Assembly (NCBI RefSeq): GCF_900109995.1
Contig: NZ_FOCB01000002.1
Coordinates: 476,981-540,980 of the forward strand
DNA from: Pseudomonas sp. ok272
GTDB lineage: Bacteria; Pseudomonadota; Gammaproteobacteria; Pseudomonadales; Pseudomonadaceae
DNA: 64,000 bases
Reading direction: 5' to 3'
The notes under the pieces are model-generated. The model was not told the DNA's origin, ran no database searches, and saw nothing but the letters and a program-made list of their open reading frames with translations. Made by a program: the position numbers and the translations under genes. Positions 51,477 through 62,100 of this stretch are shown piece after piece. Positions within the stretch are counted from its first letter, which is position 1, and each line of letters starts with the position of its first letter.

Positions 51477-52487
51477 TTACACAAGGCCTTTTATCAACAA
51501 CTCAGCCAGTTGCACGGCATTGAGTGCCGCGCCCTTGCGTACGTTATCGGACGTCAGCCACAGATTAAGTTCCATCGGGTCGTCGACACCGCCCCGCACC
51601 CGGCCCACGTAGACCACATCCTGCCCCACCGCATCGCCCACCGGCGTTGGGTAATCGCCCGCCTCCACCAGCTCGACACCGGGCGCCGCCTCCAGCGCCG
51701 CATTGACGGCCGCCAGGTCAACCGCACGGGCCGATTCCAGGGTCACGCTAAAGCTATCGCCAAAAAATACCGGGGCTTGAATGCACGAGGCAGAAATCTT
51801 CAACTGCGGCTGGTCCATGACTTCACGCAGCTCGTGAACCAGGCGCTTTTCCAGCACGGTATGGCCCTGGGCATCCGGCGTGCCGACTTGCGCCAACAGG
51901 TTGAACGCCATCTGCCGGTCGAAGAACCGCGGCTCCAGCGGGCGCACGTTGAGCAGCTCGGCGGTTTGCCGGGCCAACTCCGTGACCGCTTCGCGACCCT
52001 GGGCCGAAACGGCCAGGCTGGCGGTGACGGTGACGCGCTGCAGGTCCAGCAGCTCACGCAGGGGTGCCAGCACCACGGCCAGGGTTGTCGCCGAGGCACT
52101 TGGGCTGCTGACCTGGAACGGCCGGCCCAGGCTCGCCAGCACCGCCCCGTTGGCTTCCGGCACGACCTGCGGCGCCTGGGCGGCAGGCAAGGCGCCAGAC
52201 AGGTCGATCAACGAGCAGCCCGCCGCCGTGGCACGCGGGGCGAAGCTCAGGGTCACCGCCGGACCGGCGGCAAAGAACACCAATTGGACTTTGCCGAAGT
52301 CGAATTCATCCACTTCCCGCACCCGCACGTTCTTGCCGCGAAACGGCACCGAATGCCCTGCCGACTCGCTGCTGGCCAGCAGGTGCAGGTTGGCAATCGG
52401 GAAGTCGCGCTCTTCAAGGATCTGGACGAGGGTTTCGCCGACAGTACCGGTGGCGCCGACAACGGCGATATCAAAGGACTGGCTCAT
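51477..52487 (-). CDS. Aspartate-semialdehyde dehydrogenase paralogue lacking the catalytic Cys (USG-1-like)
   Basis: A 336-residue protein with the full fold: Rossmann start VVGATGTVGETLVQIL and a substrate domain ending GAALNAVQLAELLI. The active-site motif, P-N-C-S-T in true enzymes, here reads SPSASATT, with Ala-131 at the Cys position. Hydride-transfer chemistry through a thioacyl intermediate is therefore not possible. The gene lies directly upstream of fimV and downstream of the true asd, as the homologue does in P. aeruginosa. The likely role is regulatory or structural; it is unknown. Confidence 0.88.
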   Translation of the reverse strand: MSQSFDIAVVGATGTVGETLVQILEERDFPIANLHLLASSESAGHSVPFRGKNVRVREVDEFDFGKVQLVFFAAGPAVTLSFAPRATAAGCSLIDLSGALPAAQAPQVVPEANGAVLASLGRPFQVSSPSASATTLAVVLAPLRELLDLQRVTVTASLAVSAQGREAVTELARQTAELLNVRPLEPRFFDRQMAFNLLAQVGTPDAQGHTVLEKRLVHELREVMDQPQLKISASCIQAPVFFGDSFSVTLESARAVDLAAVNAALEAAPGVELVEAGDYPTPVGDAVGQDVVYVGRVRGGVDDPMELNLWLTSDNVRKGAALNAVQLAELLIKGLV

Positions 52488-52582
52488 GGTTCTACCTCAG
52501 GCGAAACGGGGGGAGCGGCACTTTACCGGGTGGTGGGGATGCAGGCAATTCTGCCGGGCCTTGTGGTGGCTGTGGCGGCCCC

Positions 52583-52646
52583 TTCGCGAGCAGGCTCGCT
52601 CCCACAGTTGATCGCATTTCCCTGTGGGAGCGAGCCTGCTCGCGAA
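52583..52646. repeat. REP doublet (REPIN) 3
   Basis: Inverted arms beginning TTCGCGAGCAGGCTCGCT and ending with the mirrored sequence, with a short 13-bp spacer, lie in the gap between asd and its paralogue. It belongs to the GAGCCTGCTCGCGAA variant also seen at 55875. Confidence 0.9.
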
Positions 52647-52674
52647 GGCGTCGGGCCTGACAACATTTCTTCCA

Positions 52675-52706
52675 TAAAAAAACCCGCACCTCTCACAAGG
52701 CGCGGG
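52675..52706 (-). terminator. Terminator of asd
   Basis: On the minus strand CCCGC pairs with GCGGG across a 14-nt loop, followed by seven T. It lies 22 bp past the asd stop. Confidence 0.75.
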
Positions 52707-52727
52707 CTCTTTCATTGCCTCAAGCGA

Positions 52728-53840
52728 TCAACGCTCCAGCAGGATCCGCAGCATGCGCCGCAGCGGTTCGGCCGCGCCCCACAGCAGTTGGTCGCCGACG
52801 GTGAAGGCGCCCAGGTACTGGGTGCCCATGTTGAGCTTGCGCAGACGGCCAACCGGTACATTCAGGGTGCCGGTGACCTTGGTCGGGCTCAGCTCCTGCA
52901 TGCTGATCTCGCGGCTGTTCGGCACCAGCTTGACCCAAGGGTTGTGCTGGCTGATCAGCCCTTCGATGTCGGCGATCGGTACGTCTTTGTTCAGCTTGAT
53001 GGTCAGCGCCTGGCTGTGGCAGCGCATCGCGCCGATCCGCACACAGATACCGTCCACCGGGATCGGGTTCTTGAAGCGCCCGAGGATCTTGTTGGTTTCG
53101 GCCTGGGCCTTCCACTCTTCGCGGCTCTGGCCGTTCGGCAGTTCCTTGTCGATCCACGGGATCAAGCTGCCGGCCAGCGGTACGCCGAAGTTCTCGGTCG
53201 GGTACGCGTCGCTGCGCATGGCTTCGGCCACACGACGGTCGATGTCGAGGATGGCGCTGGCCGGGTCGGCCAGTTGATCGGCGACCGCGGCGTGGGTCGC
53301 GCCCATTTGCTTGATCAGTTCACGCATGTTCTGCGCGCCGGCACCCGAGGCCGCCTGATAGGTCATGGCGCTCATCCACTCCACCAGGCCAGCCTCGAAC
53401 AGGCCACCCAGACCCATCAGCATCAGGCTGACGGTGCAGTTGCCGCCGATGTAGTTCTTGGTGCCCGCGTCCAGTTGCTGGTCGATCACCTTGCGGTTGA
53501 CCGGGTCCAGGACGATCACCGCATCATCCTGCATGCGCAGGCTGGAAGCGGCGTCGATCCAGTAACCCTGCCAGCCGGCTTCGCGCAGCTTGGGGAAGAC
53601 TTCGCTGGTGTAGTCGCCACCCTGGCAGGTCAGGATCACGTCGAGGGTTTTCAGCTCTTCAATGCTGTAAGCGTCCTTGAGCGGAGCAATATCCTTACCC
53701 ACGGACGGGCCTTGGCCACCCACATTGGACGTGGTGAAAAACACCGGCTCGATAAGATCGAAGTCCTGCTCTTCCAGCATCCGCTGCATGAGCACGGAAC
53801 CGACCATACCGCGCCAACCGATCAGACCTACACGTTTCAT
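52728..53840 (-). CDS. asd: Aspartate-semialdehyde dehydrogenase
   Basis: A 370-residue enzyme making aspartate semialdehyde for lysine, threonine, methionine and diaminopimelate. The catalytic Cys is in [14 protein letters not shown] and the start [17 protein letters not shown] binds NADP. It belongs to the long Gram-negative Asd type. Its intact motif contrasts with the Cys-less paralogue next door. A GAAGG site lies upstream of the ATG. leuB lies 69 bp upstream on the same strand. Confidence 0.97.
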   Translation of the reverse strand: MKRVGLIGWRGMVGSVLMQRMLEEQDFDLIEPVFFTTSNVGGQGPSVGKDIAPLKDAYSIEELKTLDVILTCQGGDYTSEVFPKLREAGWQGYWIDAASSLRMQDDAVIVLDPVNRKVIDQQLDAGTKNYIGGNCTVSLMLMGLGGLFEAGLVEWMSAMTYQAASGAGAQNMRELIKQMGATHAAVADQLADPASAILDIDRRVAEAMRSDAYPTENFGVPLAGSLIPWIDKELPNGQSREEWKAQAETNKILGRFKNPIPVDGICVRIGAMRCHSQALTIKLNKDVPIADIEGLISQHNPWVKLVPNSREISMQELSPTKVTGTLNVPVGRLRKLNMGTQYLGAFTVGDQLLWGAAEPLRRMLRILLER

Positions 53841-53909
53841 CGCAACTACACCTTCTTTAAAAAGTGGGCCGCTGCCTTCGAAGTGGAATGCGGCAGCGGG
53901 CCCGAGAGA

Positions 53910-54992
53910 TTACAGATTCCGCAGCACGGCGACTACTGCGTCGCCCATTTCCTGCGTACCAACCTTGGTGCAACCGGCCGACCAGATGTCACCGGTGCGC
54001 AGGCCCTGATCCAGGACCAGGCTCACGGCTTGCTCGATGGCATCGGCTGCAGCCTGTTGGTTGAAGCTGTAACGCAACATCATCGACACCGACAAGATGG
54101 TCGCCAACGGGTTGGCAATGCCCTGGCCCGCGATGTCCGGCGCCGAACCGTGGCACGGCTCGTACATGCCCTTGTTGTGGGTATCCAGGGACGCCGACGG
54201 CAGCATGCCGATGGAGCCGGTGAGCATCGAGGCCTGGTCGGACAGGATGTCGCCGAACATGTTGTCGGTGACGATCACGTCGAACTGCTTGGGTGCACGC
54301 ACCAACTGCATCGCCGCGTTGTCGACGTACATGTGGCTCAGCTCGACCTCGGGGTAATCCTTGGCCACTTGCTCGACCACTTCACGCCACAGTTGGCTGG
54401 ACGCCAGGACGTTGGCCTTGTCCACCGAGCACAGTTTCTTGCCGCGCACCATGGCCATGTCGAAGCCGACGCGCGCGATGCGACGGATCTCGCTTTCGCT
54501 GTACGGCAGGGTGTCGTAGGACTGGCGCTCGCCGTTTTCCAGGGTGCGGGTGCCACGTGGCGCGCCGAAGTAGATGCCGCCGGTCAGTTCGCGCACGATC
54601 AGGATGTCCAGGCCGGCCACGATTTCTGGCTTGAGGCTGGAGGCGTCGGCCAGTTGCGGGTAGAGGATCGCCGGACGCAGGTTGCCGAACAGGCCCAGTT
54701 GCGCACGAATCTTCAACAGGCCGCGCTCAGGGCGGATGTCGCGCTCGATGGCGTCCCACTTCGGGCCGCCCACGGCGCCCAGCAGCACAGCATCGCTGGC
54801 GCGGGCACGCTCCAGGGTTTCGTCAGCCAGGGGCACGCCGTGCTTGTCGATGGCCGCGCCACCGATCACGTCATGGCTCAGTTCAAAGCCCAGGCCGAAC
54901 TTGTCGCTGGCCAATTCCAGCACCTTGACCGCTTCGGCCATGATTTCCGGGCCAATACCGTCACCGGGGAGAATCAGAATCTGCTTGCTCAT
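53910..54992 (-). CDS. leuB: 3-isopropylmalate dehydrogenase
   Basis: A 360-residue NAD-dependent enzyme of leucine synthesis. Motifs are [44 protein letters not shown], and [17 protein letters not shown], followed by [12 protein letters not shown]. The length is normal. It is separated from leuD and leuC by a methyltransferase gene and a REP doublet, the common Pseudomonas arrangement. Confidence 0.97.
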   Translation of the reverse strand: MSKQILILPGDGIGPEIMAEAVKVLELASDKFGLGFELSHDVIGGAAIDKHGVPLADETLERARASDAVLLGAVGGPKWDAIERDIRPERGLLKIRAQLGLFGNLRPAILYPQLADASSLKPEIVAGLDILIVRELTGGIYFGAPRGTRTLENGERQSYDTLPYSESEIRRIARVGFDMAMVRGKKLCSVDKANVLASSQLWREVVEQVAKDYPEVELSHMYVDNAAMQLVRAPKQFDVIVTDNMFGDILSDQASMLTGSIGMLPSASLDTHNKGMYEPCHGSAPDIAGQGIANPLATILSVSMMLRYSFNQQAAADAIEQAVSLVLDQGLRTGDIWSAGCTKVGTQEMGDAVVAVLRNL

Positions 54993-55059
54993 GGTTTCCT
55001 CAATATCATCAGTCGGCGCGCCCCTCGGACGCGCCCGGAAAAAGTCTGTCGCTCGGCGC

Positions 55060-55827
55060 TTATCGTTCGGCCATCAGCACCAGCACATCGGTGCTGAACG
55101 AGCCGTCGGCCTCAATCTCGAAATAGTCGCGCACTTCATTGCCCATCGACTGCTGCAGCTCGCGGATCGCGGCGCGCATCACCTGTGGCGTGCGCATGCG
55201 CTCGACCCAGGAGGTGTACTCCAGGCGCAACCGCTGGCGCGTGGTGCTGCGGGTATGCAGCCCGGCTTCGCTGACCTGGCGCAACCATTCGCCAGCGGAG
55301 TAATCGCGCACGTGACTGGTGTCGCGCAGCACCTCGACGCTTTGCAGGTAAGTGTCGAACAACGGGCTACCCGGCGACAAGACATCAATGAACGCCGCCA
55401 CCCCGCCCGGCTTCAGCACCCGACGCACTTCGCGCAAGGCCAGGCCCAGGTCGCTCCAGTGGTGCGCGGAGTAGCGGCTGAAGACGAAGTCGAACTCGCC
55501 GTCGGCAAACGGCAAGCGTTCCGCGGCGCCGTTGACCGTGGACACGTTGCTCAAACCGCGATCAACGGCCGCCGCGCTCACCACGTCGAGCATCTGCTGC
55601 GACAGGTCGTAGGCCACCACTTCCTTGACCAGCGGCGCGACGTGAAACGCCACGTGGCCGGCGCCACACCCCAGGTCCAGCACCCGCGCCGCGCCCTGCC
55701 CCGCCAACTCGGCCTGTAGCAGCGCAAACTCGGTGCCCTGGGCGTGCACGGCACTGCTCAGGTAGGCCGCGGCCTGTTCGCCGAATTGTTTTTGTACCAC
55801 TTGGGTGTGTTGGGCGGTGCTGGTCAT
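55060..55827 (-). CDS. Class I SAM-dependent methyltransferase
   Basis: A 255-residue protein. The SAM motif is [16 protein letters not shown]; later motifs are [33 protein letters not shown] and [16 protein letters not shown], the layout of UbiE/BioC-like small-molecule methyltransferases. The substrate is unknown. A GGAAGT site precedes the ATG. Its place between leuD and leuB is conserved in pseudomonads, although no role in leucine synthesis is known. Confidence 0.9.
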   Translation of the reverse strand: MTSTAQHTQVVQKQFGEQAAAYLSSAVHAQGTEFALLQAELAGQGAARVLDLGCGAGHVAFHVAPLVKEVVAYDLSQQMLDVVSAAAVDRGLSNVSTVNGAAERLPFADGEFDFVFSRYSAHHWSDLGLALREVRRVLKPGGVAAFIDVLSPGSPLFDTYLQSVEVLRDTSHVRDYSAGEWLRQVSEAGLHTRSTTRQRLRLEYTSWVERMRTPQVMRAAIRELQQSMGNEVRDYFEIEADGSFSTDVLVLMAER

Positions 55828-55874
55828 GGGGACTTCCTTTTTGGGGTGAGTCTTGGGGTGTCAGGGTGGCTGCC

Positions 55875-55949
55875 TTCGCGAGCAGGCTCGCTCCCACAGG
55901 GGTTTTATGAGCGCCACAAATCCAATGTGGGAGCGAGCCTGCTCGCGAA
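55875..55949. repeat. REP doublet (REPIN) 4
   Basis: Inverted arms of the GAGCCTGCTCGCGAA variant flank a 26-bp spacer, between leuD and the methyltransferase gene. It matches the doublet at 52583 in its arms but not in its spacer. Confidence 0.9.
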
Positions 55950-55974
55950 AGCGCCCGCCCTGGCTTACATCACA

Positions 55975-56619
55975 TCAAGCGTCGCGAAACAACCACGGCT
56001 GGCTCGCCCGGTGCTTGGCTTCAAACGTCGCAATCGCCTCATGGTCCTGCAAGGTCAGGCCGATGTCGTCCAGGCCGTTGACCAGGCAATGCTTGCGGAA
56101 CTCGTCCACTTCAAAGTGATAGACCTTGCCATCGGGACGGGTCACGGTTTGCGTCACCAGGTCGACCTTCAGCTCATAGCCAGGGTTGGCTTCGACCTGT
56201 GCGAACAACTCATCGACTTCAGCGTCGGTCAAGATGATCGGCAGCAAGCCGTTCTTGAAGCTGTTGTTGAAGAAGATGTCGGCGTAGCTCGGCGCGATGA
56301 TGCTGCGAAAGCCATATTCTTCCAGGGCCCACGGCGCGTGTTCGCGGCTGGAGCCGCAACCGAAGTTCTCACGGGCCAGCAACACACTGGCGCCCTGGTA
56401 GCGCTCGGCGTTGAGCACGAAGTCTTTGTTCAGCGGGCGCTTGGAGTTGTCCTGGTAGGCGTAGCCCACGTCCAGGTAGCGCCACTCGTCGAACAGGTTG
56501 GGCCCGAAACCGGTGCGCTTGATCGACTTCAAGAATTGCTTGGGAATGATCTGGTCGGTGTCGACGTTGGCGCGATCCAAAGGTGCGACAAGACCGGTGT
56601 GCTGGGTAAAAGCTCTCAT
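55975..56619 (-). CDS. leuD: 3-isopropylmalate dehydratase small subunit
   Basis: A 214-residue swivel-domain subunit that pairs with LeuC. Motifs are [17 protein letters not shown] at the start, [15 protein letters not shown] in the middle, and [16 protein letters not shown]. It starts 11 bp after leuC on the same strand, so the two are co-transcribed. A AGGAGC site lies upstream of the ATG. Confidence 0.97.
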   Translation of the reverse strand: MRAFTQHTGLVAPLDRANVDTDQIIPKQFLKSIKRTGFGPNLFDEWRYLDVGYAYQDNSKRPLNKDFVLNAERYQGASVLLARENFGCGSSREHAPWALEEYGFRSIIAPSYADIFFNNSFKNGLLPIILTDAEVDELFAQVEANPGYELKVDLVTQTVTRPDGKVYHFEVDEFRKHCLVNGLDDIGLTLQDHEAIATFEAKHRASQPWLFRDA

Positions 56620-56630
56620 GCTGCGCTCCT

Positions 56631-58049
56631 TTAGATCAATTCACGGACGTCGATGAAACGACCGGTCACCGCGGCGGCGGCGGCCATGGCCGGGCTCACC
56701 AGGTGGGTACGACCACCGGCGCCCTGGCGGCCTTCGAAGTTGCGGTTGGAGGTCGAGGCGCAATGCTCGCCCGACTCCAGGCGGTCCGGGTTCATCGCCA
56801 GGCACATCGAGCAGCCCGGCTCACGCCATTCAAAACCGGCTTCGAGGAAAATCTTGTCCAGGCCTTCCGACTCAGCCTGCGCCTTCACCAGGCCCGAACC
56901 CGGGACCACGATGGCTTGTTTGATGGTCGACGCGACCTTGCGGCCCTTGGCGATCACGGCGGCAGCGCGCAAGTCTTCGATCCGCGAGTTGGTGCAGGAG
57001 CCGATGAACACCCGATCCAGCTGAATGTCGGTGATCGCCTGGTTGGCGCTCAAGCCCATGTACTTCAAGGCACGCTCGATGGAGCCGCGCTTGACCAGGT
57101 CGGTTTCCTTGGCCGGGTCCGGCACGTTCTGATCGACGGCCAGGACCATCTCGGGCGAGGTGCCCCAGCTGACTTGCGGCTTGATCTGTGCCGCGTCGAG
57201 CTTGACCACGGTGTCGAACTGCGCGTCGGCATCGGACACCAGGTCTTTCCAGGCTTCTACTGCCATGTCCCACTCCACGCCTTTCGGGGCGAATGGACGG
57301 CCCTTGACGTAGGCCACGGTCTTTTCATCGGCCGCCACCAGGCCCACGCGGGCGCCGGCTTCGATGGACATGTTGCAAATGGTCATGCGGCCTTCGATGG
57401 ACAGGTCGCGGATCGCGCTGCCGGCAAACTCGATGGCATGGCCGTTGCCGCCAGCGGTGCCGATCTTGCCGATCACGGCGAGGACGATGTCTTTGGCGGT
57501 CACGCCGAACGGCAAGGTGCCTTCGACGCTGACCAGCATGTTCTTCATTTTCTTGGCGACCAGGCACTGGGTGGCGAACACGTGTTCGACCTCGGAAGTG
57601 CCGATGCCATGGGCCAAGGCGCCAAACGCGCCGTGGGTCGAGGTGTGCGAGTCGCCGCAGACCACGGTCATGCCCGGCAAGGTCGCGCCCTGCTCCGGGC
57701 CGATCACGTGGACGATGCCCTGGCGCACGTCATTCATCTTGAATTCGGTGATGCCGTACTCGTCGCAGTAGTCGTCGAGGGTCTGCACTTGCAAGCGCGA
57801 AACCTGATCGGTAATCGCCTCGATGCCGCCCTTGCGGTCCGGAGTCGTCGGCACGTTGTGGTCTGGGGTGGCGATGATCGAGTCCACACGCCACGGCTTG
57901 CGCCCGGCCAGGCGCAGGCCTTCGAAAGCTTGGGGCGAAGTCACTTCATGGATGATGTGGCGGTCGATATAGATCAGCGACGACCCATCGTCGCGCCGTT
58001 TCACTTCATGGGAGTCCCAGAGCTTGTCGTAAAGCGTTTTGCCGGCCAT
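56631..58049 (-). CDS. leuC: 3-isopropylmalate dehydratase large subunit
   Basis: A 472-residue aconitase-family protein holding the 4Fe-4S cluster. The cluster cysteines are in [13 protein letters not shown] and in [32 protein letters not shown] is another motif. ATG 58049 follows GAGGAA and gives the usual [11 protein letters not shown] start. It is divergent from a LysR gene, its probable regulator. Confidence 0.97.
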   Translation of the reverse strand: MAGKTLYDKLWDSHEVKRRDDGSSLIYIDRHIIHEVTSPQAFEGLRLAGRKPWRVDSIIATPDHNVPTTPDRKGGIEAITDQVSRLQVQTLDDYCDEYGITEFKMNDVRQGIVHVIGPEQGATLPGMTVVCGDSHTSTHGAFGALAHGIGTSEVEHVFATQCLVAKKMKNMLVSVEGTLPFGVTAKDIVLAVIGKIGTAGGNGHAIEFAGSAIRDLSIEGRMTICNMSIEAGARVGLVAADEKTVAYVKGRPFAPKGVEWDMAVEAWKDLVSDADAQFDTVVKLDAAQIKPQVSWGTSPEMVLAVDQNVPDPAKETDLVKRGSIERALKYMGLSANQAITDIQLDRVFIGSCTNSRIEDLRAAAVIAKGRKVASTIKQAIVVPGSGLVKAQAESEGLDKIFLEAGFEWREPGCSMCLAMNPDRLESGEHCASTSNRNFEGRQGAGGRTHLVSPAMAAAAAVTGRFIDVRELI

Positions 58050-58205
58050 CAGACGGTTCCTCATCAGCAGGTATGTTTCTATGCCCCGGGCTTTGAACTG
58101 AACCTTTCAATAACCCCTTGGCTTGTGAGGTCGATCCTATGGCGTTACATTAAATAACTCAAATTCATATTTTTCATGCTTTGGATAACCAACTGGAATA
58201 CGCCC

Positions 58206-59096
58206 ATGGACCTGGCCAACTTGAACGCCTTTATCGCCATCGCCGAGATCGGCAGCTTCTCCGGCGCCGGCGAACGCCTGCACCTGACCCAGCCCGCCAT
58301 CAGCAAGCGCATCGCCGGTCTTGAGCAGCAACTGAATGTGCGCCTGTTCGATCGCCTGGGCCGCGAAGTCAGCCTGACCGAGGCGGGGCGCGCCCTGCTG
58401 CCACGCGCCTATCAGATCCTCAACGTACTGGACGACACCCGTCGCGCGCTGACCAACCTGACCGGCCAAGTGACCGGTCGCCTGACCCTGGCCACCAGTC
58501 ACCACATCGGCCTGCACCGGTTGCCACCTTTATTAAGGGCGTTCACCCGCCGCTATCCCGAGGTGGCGCTGGACATTCAGTTCCTCGATTCGGAAGTGGC
58601 CTACGAGGAAATCCTCCATGGTCGCGCCGAACTGGCCGTCATCACCCTGGCCCCCGACCCCCACGCGCAGGTGCTGGCCACCCCGGTGTGGGACGACCCG
58701 CTGGACTTCGTGGTGGCTCCGGAACACTCACTGATCAGCCATGGCCCGGTCAGCCTGGCGGATATCGCCCGCCACCCGGCGGTGTTCCCGGGCGGCAACA
58801 CCTTTACCCATCACATCGTCCAGCGCCTGTTCGAGGCCCAGGGCCTGGCGCCCAACATCGCCATGAGCACCAACTACCTGGAAACCATCAAGATGATGGT
58901 GTCCATTGGCCTGGCCTGGAGCGTGCTGCCACGCACCATGCTCGACGAACAGGTCGCGCGCATTCCTTTGCCGGGCATACAGCTCACTCGCCAGCTAGGC
59001 TATATCGTGCACACCGAACGGACGCTATCGAATGCGGCACGAGCTTTCATGGCCTTGCTGGACGCACAAATCGACTTGCCAGGGTCTGAGGGCTAA
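58206..59096 (+). CDS. LysR-family regulator divergent from leuC
   Basis: A 296-residue protein. The winged helix is AFIAIAEIGSFSGAGERL, then LTQPAISKRIAGLEQQL and the VRLFDRLGREV motif; an effector-binding domain follows. ATG 58206 matches the usual MDLANLNAFI start. The 156-bp space to leuC is AT-rich compared with its surroundings and would hold both promoters. Regulators at this position are thought to control the leuCD genes; that link is inferred from position. Confidence 0.92.
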   Translation: MDLANLNAFIAIAEIGSFSGAGERLHLTQPAISKRIAGLEQQLNVRLFDRLGREVSLTEAGRALLPRAYQILNVLDDTRRALTNLTGQVTGRLTLATSHHIGLHRLPPLLRAFTRRYPEVALDIQFLDSEVAYEEILHGRAELAVITLAPDPHAQVLATPVWDDPLDFVVAPEHSLISHGPVSLADIARHPAVFPGGNTFTHHIVQRLFEAQGLAPNIAMSTNYLETIKMMVSIGLAWSVLPRTMLDEQVARIPLPGIQLTRQLGYIVHTERTLSNAARAFMALLDAQIDLPGSEG

Positions 59097-59164
59097 CTTG
59101 TGCTACTCCTGTAAGGCTGCAAACCCGATGCCGGACGCCCAACCCTGCCCAAGGCCCGTCGCCA

Positions 59165-62100
59165 ATGCCCAAATCCGTTGACCGCCCTCGCACGCCCTTG
59201 ATGCCACGTGTGCAGTCGCTTGATCCGCAGGCCTCGGAGCAGAGCTGGGAAAGTGCCCCGCAGTTGCTCGCCGCCCTGAACGGTGCGCGCCTGGGGGCCT
59301 GGTATTGGGACATCGAGCTGGGGCAGATCAGTTGGTCCCGGGGCACCCAGGCGCTGTTTGGCTTCGATCCCCGAAAAGCCTTGCCCAGCGACCTGGAATA
59401 CCTTGACCTGCTGCCCCCCGAAGACCGGGCCAAAACCATCCGGGCCTTCAATGCAGTGATTGCCGGCGCCCCGCTGGAACAGGCCATGCACCATCGCATC
59501 CGCTGGCCCGACGGCAGCCTGCACTGGCTGGAGATCAACGGCAGCCTGCTGCCCGACAAGCATGGCCGACCACGGATGATCGGGGTCATCCGCGAGATCA
59601 CCCACCAGCGCCAGCGCGAACAAGCCCTGAGCAGCTCGGAGAAACGTTTCGCCACCCTGTTTCACCTGTGCCCGAACATGGTCTTGCTGACCCGCCAGGA
59701 AGACGGCCTGATCACCGAGGCCAACCAGTATTTCGAGAGCCTGTTCGGCTGGCCCGTCCAGGACGCCATCGGTCGCACCACCCTGGAACTGGGCCTGTGG
59801 GTACACCCCGAACAGCGCGGGCAGTTGGTCAAGGCAACCAAGGCCAAGGGCGAATTGATCAGCATGGAAGTGCAGTTTCGTGCCGCCAGCGGCCAGGTGC
59901 ATGACGGCATCCTCAGTGCGCAGAAGGTCGAACTCGAAGGCCAGCCGTACCTGCTGAGCACCTTTCTCGACACCACCGAACGCAAAGCCGCCGAAAGCGC
60001 CCTCAAGGACAGCCAGGAGCGCCTGGACCTGGCCCTGGACTCGGCCCAACTGGGCACCTGGGACTGGCACATCCCCAGCGGCATGCTTTACGGCTCGGCC
60101 CGCGCCGCCCAGTTGCATGGGCTGGCGCCGATGCCCTTCCATGAAGCCTTCGACGAGTTCTTCGAAGGCGTGCCCGGCGAAGAACGCGACACCATGCGCG
60201 ATGCCTACCGCAGCCTGCGCGAAGGCCCGGCGGGCAACTATCAATTGACCTACCGGGTGCAACTGGCGGACGGCACCTCGCGCTACCTGGAAAGCCGTGC
60301 CCGGCTGTACCGCGACGAACAGGGCAATCCGCTGCGCATGGCCGGCACCCTGCTGGACATCACCGAACAGGTCGAACGCGAACAACGCCTGGTCGCCTCC
60401 GAAGCGAAATTCGCCACCCTGTTCCAGGTCAGCCCGGACCCGATCTGCGTCACCCAGCAGGACAACGGCCAGTTCATCGAGATCAACTCCAGCTTCACCC
60501 AGACGTTTGGCTGGACTGCCGGCGATGTGATCGGTCGCAGCGCCGACGTCATCGGCCTGTGGGATGCCTCGGCCAAAAGCCTGCAACGGATCGAGCAGGT
60601 GATCCGCGACCAGGGCCTGAACAACGTGGCCATCGGGGTCCGGCACAAGGACGGGCAAGCCCTGACCTGCGTAATTTCCAGCCGCCAGATCAGCGTCGGC
60701 AATAAGCAGTGCATCGTCACCACCTTGCGCGACATCACCCAGCAGCAACGCTCGGAGGCGGCCCTCAAGGCCAGCGAGGAAAAATTCGCCAAGGCGTTCC
60801 ACTCCAGCCCCGACGCGATCACCATCACCGAGCGCGACAGCGGCCGCTACCTGGAGGTCAACGACGGCTTCTGCCGCCTGACCGGCTACCGCGCCGACGA
60901 GGTGATCGGGCGCACCGTCTACCAGATCGGCATCTGGGCCGACGAGAAGCAGCGTTCGACACTGCTGGCCGAACTGCACATCAAGGGCCGGGTGCATCAC
61001 CAGGAAATGCTCGGGCGCAACAAGCGCGGGGAGTTGCTGACCGTCGAAGTCTCGGTGGAACCGATCACCCTCAACGAAACCGCGTGCCTGCTGCTGACCG
61101 CGCGGGATGTCAGCCTGCTGAAAAACGCCGAGGCACAGATCCGCCACCTGGCCTACCACGACCCCCTGACCAACCTGCCCAACCGTGCCCTGCTGATGGA
61201 CCGCCTGAGCCAGCAGATCGCCCTGCTCAAGCGCCACAACCTGCGCGGCGCCCTGCTGTTCCTGGACCTGGATCACTTCAAGCACATCAACGACTCGCTC
61301 GGCCATCCGGTGGGCGATACCGTGCTGAAGATCATCACTGCCCGCCTTGAGGCCAGCGTGCGCATGGAAGACACCGTGGCACGCCTGGGTGGCGATGAAT
61401 TCGTGGTGCTGCTCAGCGGCCTGGAGGGCAGCCGCAGCGAAGTCAGCGATCAGGTCCGGCAACTGGCCGACACCCTGCGCGAGTTGCTGGCGGAGCCGAT
61501 GTTCCTCGACGGCCAGCGCCTGCAAGTCACCCCGAGCATTGGCGTGGCACTGATCCCCGACCACGGCTCGACCCCAGCCGACCTGCTCAAGCGTGCCGAC
61601 ATTGCCCTGTACCGCGCCAAGGACTCGGGACGCAATGCCACGCAGATGTACCACAACACCATGCAAAAGGCCGCCAGCGAACGCCTGCGCATGGAAACCG
61701 ACCTGCGCCTGGCCTTGTCCCGAGGCGAATTCAGTGTGTATTACCAACCCCAGGTCGATGCGCGTGATCAGCGCATCGTCGGCGCCGAGGCCCTGGTGCG
61801 CTGGCACCATCCGCAACTGGGCGCCCAGTCCCCGACCGAGTTCATCAAGGTGCTGGAAGACAGCGGGCTGATCCTGGAGGTCGGCACCTGGATCCTCGAC
61901 GAAGCCTGCCAGGCCTTCAGGCAACTGATCGCCAGGCACAAGATCGACCCGCACCACTTCACCCTGTGCGTGAACATCAGCCCACGGCAGTTCCGCCAGA
62001 ACGACTTCGTCGAACGCATCGAACACAGCCTCAGCCATCACGGCCTGCCCTACTCACTGCTGAAACTGGAGATCACCGAAGGCATCGTGATCCAGAACCT

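Noticed and set aside
51510..55097. 1195-codon open frame on the plus strand across asd and leuB
   Set aside because: Antisense to four well-identified genes and intergenic gaps; His/Arg/Gln-rich translation without domains.
59093..62041. 982-codon open frame on the minus strand opposite the GGDEF-EAL gene
   Set aside because: It lies wholly antisense to a gene with clear PAS, GGDEF and EAL motifs; long antisense frames arise from GC-rich third positions. Its translation has low-complexity Ala/Gly/Gln/Val composition and no motif.
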